In this document: one piece after another, positions 9,008 through 18,107 of the stretch
How the letters are laid out: each line of letters begins with the position of its first letter
Numbering within the stretch: the first letter of the stretch is position 1
NCBI GenBank assembly: GCA_040221095.1
Contig: JAVJVP010000002.1
Location: 98,507-162,506, forward strand
Origin: UBA1479 sp040221095
GTDB taxonomy: Bacteria > Pseudomonadota > Alphaproteobacteria > Rhodospirillales > Casp-alpha2
Direction of reading: 5' to 3'
DNA: 64,000 bases
Program-made: the position numbers and the translations under genes
Notes under the pieces: model-generated
What the model was told of the DNA's origin: nothing
Databases searched by the model: none
The model's input: only the letters and a program-made list of their open reading frames with translations

Positions 9008-9017
9008 AGCGGCTGGA

Positions 9018-9593
9018 TCACAGAATCAGGTAGACCGATTCCAATTCCTCCTGCGCCGGGCCGAACACGACCACGCCGATCCCGTAATTGGCGGTCTTGC
9101 CGTCGGGCGAACAGGGGAAATACAGGGTCGTCGACTGCTTGTAGCGTTCCGTCGGCCTGCCCTGTTCGAACACGACCGACCGGCGCGCGAAAAACGGCCG
9201 GCAGGCCGCGATGGCCCGGTAATGGAGCGGGAAATAGTGCCCGGGGCCGTCAACGCCCGTGTAGACGTCCTCGACATATCGGCCCTGCAGAACCTTGCCA
9301 TAATGCTCGTCGATGGCGGTGCCGGAAAATTTGACCCGCATGCCCTGTGCGACCCCGCCGCGGTAATCGTGGACGAAGACGTGCGGGGCAAGATGCGGCA
9401 CCTGCATCAGATCAATGGTTTCATAGACCGGCAGCGGGCGGCCGCCGAGACCGGCGATGATGAAATCACAGAACTCCAGCACCATGGGTAAGTCCGTCAG
9501 CGCCGCGATGCGGTCGCGGACGGCGGCAAGCCCAAGGTCGTCGGGCGGTGTCTCCGTCACCTTCGTGCTCTCCCCATTCCCCGGAGTGAGCAT
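9018..9593 (-). CDS. PAS-like domain protein (PAS_5/DUF1457 type)
   Basis: 191-residue single-domain protein with no signal or membrane segment. It matches, by recognition only, the PAS-like group abundant in Rhodospirillales: LPVYETIDLMQVPHLAPHVFVHDYR near the middle, RVKFSGTAIDEHYGKVLQGRYVEDVY, and a C-terminal strand with the CSPDGKTANYGIG pattern. No output domain is attached, so it may sense a ligand and act through a partner, but none is adjacent. It converges on the M48 gene with a 10-bp gap. Confidence 0.7.
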   Translation of the reverse strand: MLTPGNGESTKVTETPPDDLGLAAVRDRIAALTDLPMVLEFCDFIIAGLGGRPLPVYETIDLMQVPHLAPHVFVHDYRGGVAQGMRVKFSGTAIDEHYGKVLQGRYVEDVYTGVDGPGHYFPLHYRAIAACRPFFARRSVVFEQGRPTERYKQSTTLYFPCSPDGKTANYGIGVVVFGPAQEELESVYLIL

Positions 9594-9669
9594 ATCTTTT
9601 TATGCGCAAAGGTGGAGTACTTTATTGGTCCGGGCATGCGACTCTTCGCAGCTGCCGCCCGGAAACGGA

Positions 9670-9719
9670 AAACGGCCGGGCTTCCGTCTCCGCAGGGAGA
9701 TCAGAAACGCCGGCCGTTT
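9670..9719 (-). terminator. Compound hairpin downstream of carD
   Basis: A perfect 10-bp inverted repeat (AAACGGCCGG at 9670-9679, CCGGCCGTTT at 9710-9719) encloses a smaller stem TCTCC/GGAGA (9687-9691, 9696-9700). Read on the minus strand after the carD stop, the outer stem ends in CGGCCGTTTT and a T-rich run, as expected of an intrinsic terminator with a long structured loop. Confidence 0.6.
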
Positions 9720-9759
9720 GCCGTAACGGTCGCCCGCAAGCGGGCAACGCAGCCTGAAA

Positions 9760-10263
9760 TCAGGCGGCGCGCAGGACTTTTTCGAGCTTCTCCGTCGCCT
9801 TTTCCACGTCCGTCTTGTCGACGGCGGCCAGTTCCGCGGCCAGACGGTCGCGGGCGGCTTCGTAGATCTGGCGTTCGGAGAACGACTGGTCGGGCTGGCC
9901 CACATTGCGGTGCAGGTCGCGCACGACCTCGGCAATGGACACCGGATTGCCCGAATTGATCTTGGCTTCGTATTCCTGGGCCCGGCGGCTCCACATGGTG
10001 CGCTTGACGCGCGCCCGGCCTTTAAGGGTGGTCATCGCCTCTTCCATGATCTTGCGCGTCGACAGCTTGCGCAGGCCCGAGGTCGGGGCCTTGGACACGG
10101 GCACCCGCAGGGTCATCCGGTCCTTATCGAAGGAAATGACGAAAAGATCGAGCTTGTGGCCCGCGATTTCTTCGGTCTCGACACCGATGACCTTGCCGAC
10201 GCCATGCGTCGGATAGACGACGTAGTCGCCGGTATCGATCTGCAGTTCTTCTTGTTTGGACAT
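9760..10263 (-). CDS. carD: CarD family transcriptional regulator
   Basis: 167-residue CarD/CdnL-type protein that binds the RNA polymerase beta subunit and stabilises open promoter complexes, with roles in rRNA and stress transcription. The N-terminal Tudor-like polymerase-interaction domain is residues about 8-65 (GDYVVYPTHGVGKVIGVE, RMTLRVPV). The helical C-terminal domain includes RRAQEYEAKINSGN and the conserved ARDRLAAELA segment. The ATG at 10263 (MSKQEEL) is chosen over upstream codons because it gives the family's usual N-terminus. fdxA lies upstream on the same strand after a 419-bp gap, and this carD-fdxA neighbourhood is common in alphaproteobacteria. Confidence 0.95.
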   Translation of the reverse strand: MSKQEELQIDTGDYVVYPTHGVGKVIGVETEEIAGHKLDLFVISFDKDRMTLRVPVSKAPTSGLRKLSTRKIMEEAMTTLKGRARVKRTMWSRRAQEYEAKINSGNPVSIAEVVRDLHRNVGQPDQSFSERQIYEAARDRLAAELAAVDKTDVEKATEKLEKVLRAA

Positions 10264-10682
10264 AGGTGAGGTCAACTCCGATATTACCCTTCTTGTCATT
10301 GGGCGTCCCAAGCCCGCCGCGGTCCGCTCTCCCTGACGATTACGGTCCTGCGGCATGCTTCAGGGAGCACAAAATCCGTCCGGCGACACTGACCGTGGCC
10401 GCTGACCGATCCTATCCTGAAGCGGGCGGCTGTCTTCCCCGGCAGGCGCTTTGGCGCCTATCCCACAGCCGAATGTTGGCCGTAAAAATCCCCCCGGACG
10501 GACAGATGGGCGATTCCGAGGGGACATAGACCTTAGGGCCAACAATTGACGACTGTAACACAAATTTCGGGCAAAAACCACCCTCAGGTTCGCAAGTGCA
10601 CAAATTCCGTGCAATCGGCGGGATTCCCGCCGATTTCGGGGCGACCAGGGACACACGCCCGACGGGCGCGCGGGGCGTCGGG
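10264..10682. other. 419-bp intergenic region between carD and fdxA
   Basis: No credible ORF: the open frames here are short shadows with atypical composition. The fdxA-proximal end holds the hairpin at 10613-10635. The carD-proximal part should contain the carD promoter and leader, but I see no convincing -35/-10 pair. The length and base composition, richer in A/T around 10545-10610 than the neighbouring genes, suggest a regulated promoter for carD. Confidence 0.6.
10613..10635 (-). terminator. Candidate fdxA terminator hairpin
   Basis: Perfect 10-bp inverted repeat AATCGGCGGG/CCCGCCGATT with a 3-nt loop, 48 bp past the fdxA stop on the minus strand. There is no T-run after it, so it may be a Rho-assisted terminator or an mRNA 3' end stabiliser. 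Confidence 0.45.
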
Positions 10683-11018
10683 TCAGGAACCCTGACCCGG
10701 ATTCGGGCTCAGCAGTTCTTTCTTGCCGTCCTTGCCGTTCCATTCGTCGGCATCGGGGGGGCTATCCCCCTTGGACGTGATGTTGGGCCATTGGGCCGCG
10801 AACTTGGTATTGATCTCCAGCCAGTCCTCGACGCCGGGCTCGGTGTCGGGAACGATGGCTTCGGCCGGGCATTCGGGCTCGCAAACGCCGCAGTCGATAC
10901 ATTCGTCCGGATGGATGACCAGGAAGTTCTCGCCCTCGTAGAAACAATCCACGGGGCAGACTTCCACGCAGTCCTGGAATTTACATTTGACGCAGTTTTC
11001 GGTGACGATATAGGTCAT
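10683..11018 (-). CDS. fdxA: Seven-iron ferredoxin FdxA
   Basis: 111-residue ferredoxin with one [3Fe-4S] and one [4Fe-4S] cluster. The cysteine pattern is that of Azotobacter-type 7Fe ferredoxins: C9, C17, C21 near the N-terminus and C40-x2-C43-x2-C46-x3-C50. An additional C12 and C25 are present. TEPGVEDWLEINTKFA is the family's conserved C-terminal helix. It transfers low-potential electrons in the cytosol, but the partner reductase is not visible here. It is downstream of the TerB-like gene on the same strand. Confidence 0.95.
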   Translation of the reverse strand: MTYIVTENCVKCKFQDCVEVCPVDCFYEGENFLVIHPDECIDCGVCEPECPAEAIVPDTEPGVEDWLEINTKFAAQWPNITSKGDSPPDADEWNGKDGKKELLSPNPGQGS

Positions 11019-11111
11019 TGCGGGCTCCGTAAGGTCGATGAGTTCGATAAATCCAGAAAGCCGTTAGGCCAACAAGCAATAAGTTTGCGAAACACCGGCA
11101 GGGGCATCTAC

Positions 11112-11588
11112 TTACGCCCTATCCGCGCCGCGCTCAAGCCGCGCGCGGGCGCGTTTCCGGGCTTCGCCGCTGTCCCGATCCGAGACATAGAGCAGCCCCG
11201 CGACCCGGCGCGCCAGATTGGCCTCGAAATCGTGCAGATCGCCGTCGGCATAGGCCACGGCCCAGACCATCTCGAGCACCCGGATGCGGTCTTCGGGCGT
11301 CATGCGGTCCTTGATGGTACGGGTCATGCCGTAGAGTTCGACCGAGGTATCGGCCCGCGCCTTGGCGTCGGCGATCAGGGCGGCGGCCTCGCCGTCTTCC
11401 AGATTGAATTCATCGGTCAACAGGCCGTGGACGACCGTTTCCTCGCCCGCGTCGAAATCACCGTCGAGGGACGCCGCTTCGACCAGGAGCAGGGCCGTCG
11501 CGGCCTCCAGTTCCCGCGCCCCGGCCTCGGGGGCGGCGTCTGTATCGGCGGAAAGGCGGTCGGCCCAGGATTTCAATTTGGCAAGCAT
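11112..11588 (-). CDS. TerB-like (tellurite resistance) family protein
   Basis: 158-residue all-helical protein. The TerB-like fold is recognised from LLVEAASLDGDFDAGEE near residue 35 and the paired acidic motif AYADGDLHDFEANLARRVAGLLYVSD in the second half; these acidic loops bind metal in TerB. Despite the family name, such stand-alone proteins are widespread and not specifically tied to tellurite. It sits 93 bp upstream of fdxA on the same strand. Confidence 0.85.
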   Translation of the reverse strand: MLAKLKSWADRLSADTDAAPEAGARELEAATALLLVEAASLDGDFDAGEETVVHGLLTDEFNLEDGEAAALIADAKARADTSVELYGMTRTIKDRMTPEDRIRVLEMVWAVAYADGDLHDFEANLARRVAGLLYVSDRDSGEARKRARARLERGADRA

Positions 11589-11685
11589 GGAAGTCAGTTA
11601 GCACGCAGGGACGATCCCCTCAACCACAGCAAAGTTGCGGGTTTTCCTTGCCCATGCCGACCGCCGCCCCTAAACCTCGGAGACC

Positions 11686-12309
11686 ATGACCCCGCCACCC
11701 GACGATCCCCGTCTGAATTTCCCCGCGACCGCCCGCAACCAGGCCGCGATCCTGGACGTTCTCGCCCGCGTGCTGCCGGCGGCGGGCCGGGTGCTGGAGA
11801 TCGGATCGGGTTCGGGCCAGCATGTCGCCGCCTTCGCCCAGGCCCTGCCCCATTTGGATTGGCAGGCCTCGGACCCGGACCCGACCTACCGGGCCTCCAT
11901 CGATGCCTGGGCGCGCCATGCGGGGCTGGACCTGCCGTCGGCCCTGGCCCTGGATGCGACCCAAAGTCCTTGGCCGGCAAGCGATGCGGCGGCGGTGATG
12001 TCCGTGAACATGATCCATATCGCGCCCTGGGCCGCCTGCCTGGGGCTGCTGACCGGCGCCCGGGACATCCTGCCCGAAGGGGGCGTGCTGTACCTGTACG
12101 GGCCGTTCACTTTCGGCGGCGTCCATACGGCGGAAAGCAACGCCCGGTTCGACGCCAGCCTGCGCGCCGAAAACCCCGACTGGGGCGTGCGCAATCTGGA
12201 CGACGTGGCCCTGGAAGCCCGCAAACGCGGCCTGCATCTGGTCGAAACGGTGAAGATGCCCGCCAACAACCTGTCGGTGATTTTCAGGAAACGCACGGGC
12301 ATGGCATAG
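11686..12309 (+). CDS. DUF938 family SAM-dependent methyltransferase-like protein
   Basis: 207-residue Rossmann-fold protein. VLEIGSGSGQHVAAFA (36-51) is the SAM-binding motif I. The DUF938 hallmarks SVNMIHIAPW and YGPFTFGGVHTAESNARFDASL are present, followed by GVRNLDDVA and the C-terminal PANNLSVIFRK. The substrate is unknown for the family. It is the only plus-strand gene in this section, standing between the minus-strand TerB-like and S4 genes, so it has its own promoter. Confidence 0.9.
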   Translation: MTPPPDDPRLNFPATARNQAAILDVLARVLPAAGRVLEIGSGSGQHVAAFAQALPHLDWQASDPDPTYRASIDAWARHAGLDLPSALALDATQSPWPASDAAAVMSVNMIHIAPWAACLGLLTGARDILPEGGVLYLYGPFTFGGVHTAESNARFDASLRAENPDWGVRNLDDVALEARKRGLHLVETVKMPANNLSVIFRKRTGMA

Positions 12310-12320
12310 GCCGGCCTCAC

Positions 12321-12728
12321 TCAGGCATCCGCATCCTCGCCGCGCAGGCGGTCCGTCTCCCGCCGCTCGCGCTTGGTCGGCCGGCCGCTGCCGGCGTCGC
12401 GCGGGGCGACGGCGCCCGGGCGGTCGATATCGGCGCCGTCTTTCGGCGGCGGCGGAGGCGACAGATCCTCGTACAATGCCTGGGCTTCCGGCGCCGGCCC
12501 GCGCCGCGCGCCCAGCTCCAGCACCTTCACCACCTTGATCCCCGCCCGCATGGGGAAGGTCAGCACGTCGCCGACCTTCACGGCATAATGGGGCTTGGCC
12601 ACGGTCACCGTGTTGACCCTGAGCTTGCCCGACTGCACGTATTTGGTGGCGAGCGAGCGGGTCTTGAAGAACCGCGCGAACCACAACCACTTGTCCAGCC
12701 GCAAATTGCCGCCCGCGCCTTCCGTCAT
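12321..12728 (-). CDS. S4 domain RNA-binding protein (Hsp15-like)
   Basis: 135-residue protein with an N-terminal S4 RNA-binding domain (LRLDKWLWFARFFKTRSLATKYVQ, residues about 8-31, and GKLRVN) and a basic, charged tail ending in RPTKRERRETDRLRG. This is the organisation of Hsp15 (HslR), which binds 50S subunits carrying stalled nascent chains. The ATG at 12728 overlaps the helicase stop (ATGA), so the two are translationally coupled. That pairing is conserved in many alphaproteobacteria and supports a joint role in RNA or ribosome handling. Confidence 0.9.
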   Translation of the reverse strand: MTEGAGGNLRLDKWLWFARFFKTRSLATKYVQSGKLRVNTVTVAKPHYAVKVGDVLTFPMRAGIKVVKVLELGARRGPAPEAQALYEDLSPPPPPKDGADIDRPGAVAPRDAGSGRPTKRERRETDRLRGEDADA

Positions 12729-15316
12729 GACAGGACCAGATCCTTCAGCTTGGCGAAGGGGGAATGGGGATCGACCTTGGATGCCGTGGCCGGTGCCGCC
12801 GCTTTCGTCCTGGCCTTGCTTTTGCCCTGGCCCTTGGCCGGTTTGGCCTTGGGCTTCTTGCCGTCGGGGGCACCCGCCCCTTCGGGTGCTGCCGTGCGCG
12901 CCGCCGGGCGGAAGCGCAGGACGCCCTCGGTCTCCCGGCCCTTGAAGCCGAGACCCCGGAGAATCTGCGCCATGTCGGCCGCACCGCAACCGGCCAGGGA
13001 CAACAGGTCCGGCGTGATCTCGAACCCGGCCTTGCCGCCCGCCTTGGCCAACTCCCAGGCCTTGGCGGCGATGCGTTCCACCATGTCGATGCGCAGCGCC
13101 GTCTTGCCGAACCGGCGGAACCCGACCTGTTCCCAATACTCCCCGGGCAGGCGCCCGGCGGGCAGGGAAACCCGGCCCGGCTGGGGCGGCGGCACGGGCC
13201 GACGGCCCTGGGCCAGGCACCACAGGAAGCCCCGCATGGCGGCCGGCGCGGGGCGCACCAGGGCCGGCAGGAACACGGTCTCGCGGCCGATGCGGATGCC
13301 GGCGGCGCGCAGATCGCGCCGCGCCTCCTTGCCGATCAGGGCAAGCTGCTCGTCGACCGCGGCGCGGGGCAGCGAGCCGTGGGCTTCGCCCAGGCGGAAC
13401 GCCAGGCCCTTGGCCGGACCGGAAAGGGCCGCCTTGTCGAGGGCCAGAAGATCGCGGAACAGCTGCGCCAGATGGTCCGCGATCCAGCGTTCCAGCCGCC
13501 GGGCGACCCGGTCGCGGCCCTGGGCGTCCAGCAGGTCCGACGCCGTCACCCGCACGGCGGGCCGCAGCAGGGCCGCCCCCTTGACCAGCCGCCCGACCGG
13601 AATGCCGTCCCACAGGATCGTGCCCGCGCCGGGGCCGTCGAGCGGCGCCAGCGCGATGTCCTTGTCGGCGGCCTGCTCCAGGGCCTGGACCCGGCGGCGG
13701 AATTCACCCTTCAGGGCCCGGCCCGCCGCCGCCGCGATGGCCTTGCCGGCGGCATCGCCCCCGGCGCCCGCGGCGTCGAACAGAAAGCCCTTCAGATGGC
13801 CCACGGGATGGCCTTCGACCACCACGTCGCCCGATGCCGTGACGGCGGCCATCAGGTCCGGCGTGTCCTTCAACTTCATCATCAGATGCGCCGTGCTTTT
13901 GTCGACGAAGCGCTGGGTCAGGCGGTCGTGCAGGGCGTCGGACAGCCGATCCTCGATGGCGCGGGTGCGGTTCTGCCAATGCAGGGCGTCGCCGAGCCAG
14001 TCGCCGTGGAACGACACATAGGTCCAGGTGCGGATATGGGCGATGCGCTGGGTCAGGGCGTCGATGTCGCCGTCCGTGCGGTCCAGGCGCTTGACCTGGC
14101 CCGCCATCCAATCCTCGGGCAGGCGGCCCTCCGGCCCGGTCAGGTATTTGTAGATGGTGGCCAGCAGATTGGCATGGGCGTCGGTCATCACGCCCTGGAA
14201 ATCGGGCACCTGGCAGACGTCCCACAACAGGCGCACGGCCTCGGGCGTGACCGCGCGGTCCATCACCGTCTCGTCGCGCAGCAGCAGGGTCAGGGCCTGT
14301 TCGTCCTCGGCCGCGCGGGCGCGGATCAGCCCGCCCCGGGGCGCCGGGCGGGCCAGGGTCTGTTTCAGGGCATGGACCGAGGAAAATTCCAGATCGCCGT
14401 TGCGCCAGTAGATCTTGGTCAGGGGATCGAACGTATGGCCTTCGATGGCCTCTGCCAGGTCCGGGTCGAGGACGCGCTGATCCGCCGTGGTGCCGAAGGT
14501 GCCGTCGTTCATGGCCCGCCCGGCGCGCCCGGCGATCTGAGCCAGTTCGGCCGGCGCCAGGTTGCGCCGGTGACGGCCGTCGAACTTGGAAATCCCGGCG
14601 AAGGCGACATGGTCGATGTCCATGTTGAGCCCCATGCCGATGGCGTCGGTGGCGATCAGGTAATCGACCTCGCCCGCCTGATACATGGCAACTTGGGCGT
14701 TGCGGGTGCGCGGACTGAGCGCGCCCAGAACCACGGCGGCGCCGCCCCGCTGCCGGCGCACCAGTTCGGCCAGGCCGTAGACCTGGGCGGCGGAGAAGGC
14801 GACGACGGCGGAACGCGGCGGCAGGCGGGTGACCTTCTTGTGCCCCGAATGGCGCAGCACGCTCATGCGCGGGCGGGTCATGAATTCGGCGTCGGGAACC
14901 AACTGCTGGATCAGGGGGCGGGCGGTCTCGGCTCCTAAGAACATGGTCTCGTACCGCCCCCGCGCCTTCAGCAGCCGTTCCGTGAACATGTGCCCCCGGT
15001 CCGGATCGGCGCACATCTGGATTTCGTCGACGGCAAGGAAATCGACCGGCCGGTCCAGTGGCATGGCCTCGACCGTGCACAGGAAATAACGCGCCCCTTC
15101 GGGCAGGATCTTTTCCTCGCCGGTGATCAGCGCGACCTGGCCCTTGCCTTTCTTCTTGATCGCCCGTTCATAGTTTTCCCGCGCCAGCAGGCGCAGGGGA
15201 AAGCCGATGATGCCGGACGGATAGGCCAGCAGGCGGTCCATCGCCAGATGGGTCTTCCCGGTGTTGGTCGGGCCCAAGACGGCGATGATGCGCCGGTGCT
15301 GCGTGGAGAGTTCCAT
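12725..15316 (-). CDS. SUV3-like superfamily 2 RNA/DNA helicase
   Basis: 863-residue ATP-dependent helicase related to mitochondrial SUV3. Motif I is GPTNTGKTH (15-23), motif II DEIQ (about 97-100), and motif VI lies in QIAGRAGRAMNDG. DAIGMGLNMDIDHV is the SUV3-type motif V region. A long C-terminal half carries the SUV3 C-terminal elements (DVCQVPDF, YLTGPEGRLPEDWM) and ends in an Ala/Lys-rich tail (KPKAKPAKGQGKSKARTK) likely to bind RNA. Bacterial members are assumed to work in RNA turnover with exonucleases, although few have been tested. It heads the helicase-S4 operon. Confidence 0.92.
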   Translation of the reverse strand: MELSTQHRRIIAVLGPTNTGKTHLAMDRLLAYPSGIIGFPLRLLARENYERAIKKKGKGQVALITGEEKILPEGARYFLCTVEAMPLDRPVDFLAVDEIQMCADPDRGHMFTERLLKARGRYETMFLGAETARPLIQQLVPDAEFMTRPRMSVLRHSGHKKVTRLPPRSAVVAFSAAQVYGLAELVRRQRGGAAVVLGALSPRTRNAQVAMYQAGEVDYLIATDAIGMGLNMDIDHVAFAGISKFDGRHRRNLAPAELAQIAGRAGRAMNDGTFGTTADQRVLDPDLAEAIEGHTFDPLTKIYWRNGDLEFSSVHALKQTLARPAPRGGLIRARAAEDEQALTLLLRDETVMDRAVTPEAVRLLWDVCQVPDFQGVMTDAHANLLATIYKYLTGPEGRLPEDWMAGQVKRLDRTDGDIDALTQRIAHIRTWTYVSFHGDWLGDALHWQNRTRAIEDRLSDALHDRLTQRFVDKSTAHLMMKLKDTPDLMAAVTASGDVVVEGHPVGHLKGFLFDAAGAGGDAAGKAIAAAAGRALKGEFRRRVQALEQAADKDIALAPLDGPGAGTILWDGIPVGRLVKGAALLRPAVRVTASDLLDAQGRDRVARRLERWIADHLAQLFRDLLALDKAALSGPAKGLAFRLGEAHGSLPRAAVDEQLALIGKEARRDLRAAGIRIGRETVFLPALVRPAPAAMRGFLWCLAQGRRPVPPPQPGRVSLPAGRLPGEYWEQVGFRRFGKTALRIDMVERIAAKAWELAKAGGKAGFEITPDLLSLAGCGAADMAQILRGLGFKGRETEGVLRFRPAARTAAPEGAGAPDGKKPKAKPAKGQGKSKARTKAAAPATASKVDPHSPFAKLKDLVLS

Positions 15317-15359
15317 GACCCCCTAAATGTCGCCCCGTCGGCGGCCCGGCGCAAGGGCG

Positions 15360-16043
15360 TTACGCCCCCTCTTTTCCCTTGACCATCGGCACGAAGGCGA
15401 CGGCCAGGACGCTGTCGGCCCTGACCGTGCCGTCCATGCCCTTGACCACCAGGGTCAGGGTCTGGCGGTCGTGGGCGCGGCCGATGGGCAGGATCATGCG
15501 CCCACCGGGGCGCAACTGGCGGACAAGATCCTCGGGAATGCGTTCCGGCGCCGCCGTGACCATGATGGCGTCGAAGGGCGCTTCCTCGGCCCAGCCCCGG
15601 TAGCCGTCGCCGATGCGTACCGACACGTTGCCGTAGCGCAGGGCCTTGAGCCGTTCCGCCGCCGCCCGGCCCAATTCCGCGACAACCTCGACCGTGAACA
15701 CCCGGGCCGCGGCATGGGCCAACACGGCGGCCTGATAGCCGGACCCGGTGCCGATCTCCAGCACCTTTTCCGTGCCGTCCAGGTCCAACAGATCGGTCAT
15801 CAGCGCCACGATATAGGGCTGGGAAATGGTCTGGCCGTGGCCAATGGGCTGGGGCCGGTTGATATAGGCGATGACCGTGTCACCGCCCCGCACGAATTCA
15901 TGGCGCGGCACGGCGGCAACCGCCGCCAGGGTGCTGTCGGAAAAGGCCTTGCGCCCGGTCCAGAACGCCGTGTCGCGGGCGTCCTGCGCGATTTCGTCCA
16001 GCAGGCGCCGGCGCTTGTCCGCGAAGGGGTCGTGTTCCGCCAT
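15360..16043 (-). CDS. pcm: Protein-L-isoaspartate O-methyltransferase
   Basis: 227-residue SAM-dependent repair enzyme that methylates isoaspartyl residues in aged proteins. The substrate region QTISQPYIVA is at residues 71-80, SAM motif I VLEIGTGSGYQ at 94-104, and the C-terminal motif RPGGRMILPIG is present. The ATG at 16043 (MAEHDPF) is preferred over the upstream codons in frame because it matches the family's N-terminal length. It is divergent from htpG, with only about 120 bp between starts, so the two promoters are back to back. Confidence 0.93.
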   Translation of the reverse strand: MAEHDPFADKRRRLLDEIAQDARDTAFWTGRKAFSDSTLAAVAAVPRHEFVRGGDTVIAYINRPQPIGHGQTISQPYIVALMTDLLDLDGTEKVLEIGTGSGYQAAVLAHAAARVFTVEVVAELGRAAAERLKALRYGNVSVRIGDGYRGWAEEAPFDAIMVTAAPERIPEDLVRQLRPGGRMILPIGRAHDRQTLTLVVKGMDGTVRADSVLAVAFVPMVKGKEGA

Positions 16044-16162
16044 GGTGCCGCCGCCGACCTCGGGGGTTGCAAACTTCGGCTCACCGTCACATATCTCGCC
16101 CTCCAAGAGCAAGACGCGCCGAAACCGGCGCCCCGCGACCACGAATTGGGGGTAAATGCGCC

Positions 16163-18094
16163 ATGACCACGGAAACCACAGTCGAAACCCATGCCTTTCA
16201 GGCCGAGGTGGGCAAGCTTCTCGATATCGTCGCCCACTCGCTGTACAGCCAGAAGGAAATCTTCCTTCGCGAGTTGATTTCCAACGCGTCCGACGCCTGC
16301 GACAAGCTGCGCTACCGGGCGCTGACCGAACCCAAGCTGATCGAGGGCGATCCCGGGTTCCGCATCACCATTGCCTTGGACAACAAGGCCAAGACGCTGA
16401 CCGTGTCCGACAACGGCGTCGGCATGGACAAGGACGACCTGACCGGCATCCTGGGCACCATCGCCCGGTCGGGCACCCAGGCCTTCGTCGAGGGCCTGTC
16501 CGGCGACGGGAAGAAAGATAAAGACAAAGCCGTGTCGTTGATCGGCCAGTTCGGCGTCGGTTTCTATTCCGCCTTCATGGTCGCCGATTTGGTCGAGGTC
16601 GTGACCCGCAAGGCGGGCACGGCGACAGCCTTCAAATGGGCCTCCGACGGGCGCGGCCAGTTCACCATCGAGGCCGCCGATCGTGACGCCCGCGGCACCG
16701 ACGTCATCGTACATCTGAAGAAAGACGATAAGGAATATCTGGAGCCCACCCGCATCGAGCATATCGTGCGGACCTATTCGGACCATATCGGCATTCCCAT
16801 CATCCTGGCCGGCGACGGCAAGGAGACAGCGGAAAAGACCCTGAACACGGCGTCGGCGATCTGGACCCGCGACAAGAAGGACGTGACGGCCGAGCAGTAC
16901 ACGGAATTCTACCACCACGCGGCCCATGCCTTCGACGACCCCTGGATGACCCTGCACAACCGGGTCGAGGGCGTGGTCAGCTACACCAACCTGCTGTTCA
17001 TTCCCTCCATGCGACCGTTCGACCTGTTCAACCCGGACCGCGCGGGACAGGTGAAGCTGTATGTGAAGCGGGTGTTCATCACCGACAACTGCGAAGGCCT
17101 GCTGCCGCCCTATCTGCGGTTCGTGAAGGGGGTCGTGGATTCCGAGGATCTGGCGCTCAACGTCAGCCGCGAGATGATGCAGCACAACCCCGTGGTCGCG
17201 AAAATCTCCCAGGGCCTGACCAAGCGCATCTTCGGCGAACTGAAGAAGTCGGCGGAAAAGAAGCCCGAGGACTATGTGACCTTCTGGGAAACCTTCGGCC
17301 CCGTGTTGAAGGAAGGCCTGTACGAGGACGGCGACAACCGCGAGAAGATTTTGGAGCTCGTCCGCTTCAAAAGCTCGGAACGCGACGGCTGGATCAGCCT
17401 GGCCGACTACCTCACCGCCATGAAGGACGGCCAGGACGCGATCTTCTATATCGCCGGGGAAGACCCGGACGCCGCCCTCGCCAGCCCGCAGTTGGAAGGC
17501 TTCAAGGCCAAGGGGGTCGAGGTCCTGCTGATGACCGATCCGGTCGACGAATTCTGGCTGTCCCATGTCGGCGCGTTTCAGGAAAAGCCGTTCAAGTCGG
17601 CGACCCGGGGCGGCGCCGACCTGGCCAAGATCGCCAAGGCCAAGGACGCCGATAAGGACACGGCCGAGGACGATGCGGCCAAAGCCAAGGATGACGCCCA
17701 GAAGCCCGGCATGGACCAGCTGATCGCCGCGTTCAAGGTCGCGCTGGGCGACAAGGTCAAGGATGTGCGCCCGTCGGAGCGCCTGACCGACAGTGCGGTC
17801 TGCCTGGTCGCCGACGACGGCGACATGGACATCAACCTGGAACGGCTTCTCAAGCAGCACAAGCAATTGGACGGACGCAACCTGGCGCCGCGCATTCTGG
17901 AGATCAATCCGGACCACGCGTTGATCGGCAAGCTGGCCAAGCTGGCGGAAGACAAGAACGCCAAGGACCCAGCGCTCGACGACGCGGCCTTCCTGCTGCT
18001 CGATCAAGCGCGCATTCTGGAGGGCGAGCCGGTCATCGACGCGCAGGCCTTTTCCAGGCGGCTCAGCAAACTGATGGCCCAGGGTTTGGCCTAA
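16163..18094 (+). CDS. htpG: Molecular chaperone HtpG (Hsp90)
   Basis: 643-residue Hsp90 homologue. The N-terminal GHKL ATPase shows FLRELISNASDACDKLRY (about 36-53), SDNGVGMDKDDL and the GQFGVGFYSAFMV lid. The middle domain carries NRVEGVVSY, PDRAGQVKLYVKRVFI and the conserved SEDLALNVSREM. The C-terminal dimerisation segment follows a charged Lys/Asp/Ala linker (AKDADKDTAEDDAAKA). The start at 16163 (MTTETTVETHAFQAEV) is the standard N-terminus; upstream codons lie in the pcm-htpG promoter region. No CIRCE or sigma-32-like promoter is recognisable. Confidence 0.97.
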   Translation: MTTETTVETHAFQAEVGKLLDIVAHSLYSQKEIFLRELISNASDACDKLRYRALTEPKLIEGDPGFRITIALDNKAKTLTVSDNGVGMDKDDLTGILGTIARSGTQAFVEGLSGDGKKDKDKAVSLIGQFGVGFYSAFMVADLVEVVTRKAGTATAFKWASDGRGQFTIEAADRDARGTDVIVHLKKDDKEYLEPTRIEHIVRTYSDHIGIPIILAGDGKETAEKTLNTASAIWTRDKKDVTAEQYTEFYHHAAHAFDDPWMTLHNRVEGVVSYTNLLFIPSMRPFDLFNPDRAGQVKLYVKRVFITDNCEGLLPPYLRFVKGVVDSEDLALNVSREMMQHNPVVAKISQGLTKRIFGELKKSAEKKPEDYVTFWETFGPVLKEGLYEDGDNREKILELVRFKSSERDGWISLADYLTAMKDGQDAIFYIAGEDPDAALASPQLEGFKAKGVEVLLMTDPVDEFWLSHVGAFQEKPFKSATRGGADLAKIAKAKDADKDTAEDDAAKAKDDAQKPGMDQLIAAFKVALGDKVKDVRPSERLTDSAVCLVADDGDMDINLERLLKQHKQLDGRNLAPRILEINPDHALIGKLAKLAEDKNAKDPALDDAAFLLLDQARILEGEPVIDAQAFSRRLSKLMAQGLA

Positions 18095-18107
18095 GCAAAA
18101 CGGCTGA

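Noticed and set aside
10360..10743. 127-codon minus-strand frame in the carD-fdxA gap
   Set aside because: No SD, Arg/Pro-rich, overlaps the end of fdxA and the hairpin at 10613-10635.
10596..14021. Open frame of 1141 codons on the plus strand
   Set aside because: It runs antisense to fdxA, the TerB-like gene, the S4 protein and the helicase, all with clear families. Its composition (Arg, Ala, Gly, Pro rich) is that of a GC-rich shadow.
15800..18007. 735-codon frame antisense to htpG
   Set aside because: Complement of HtpG with shadow composition.
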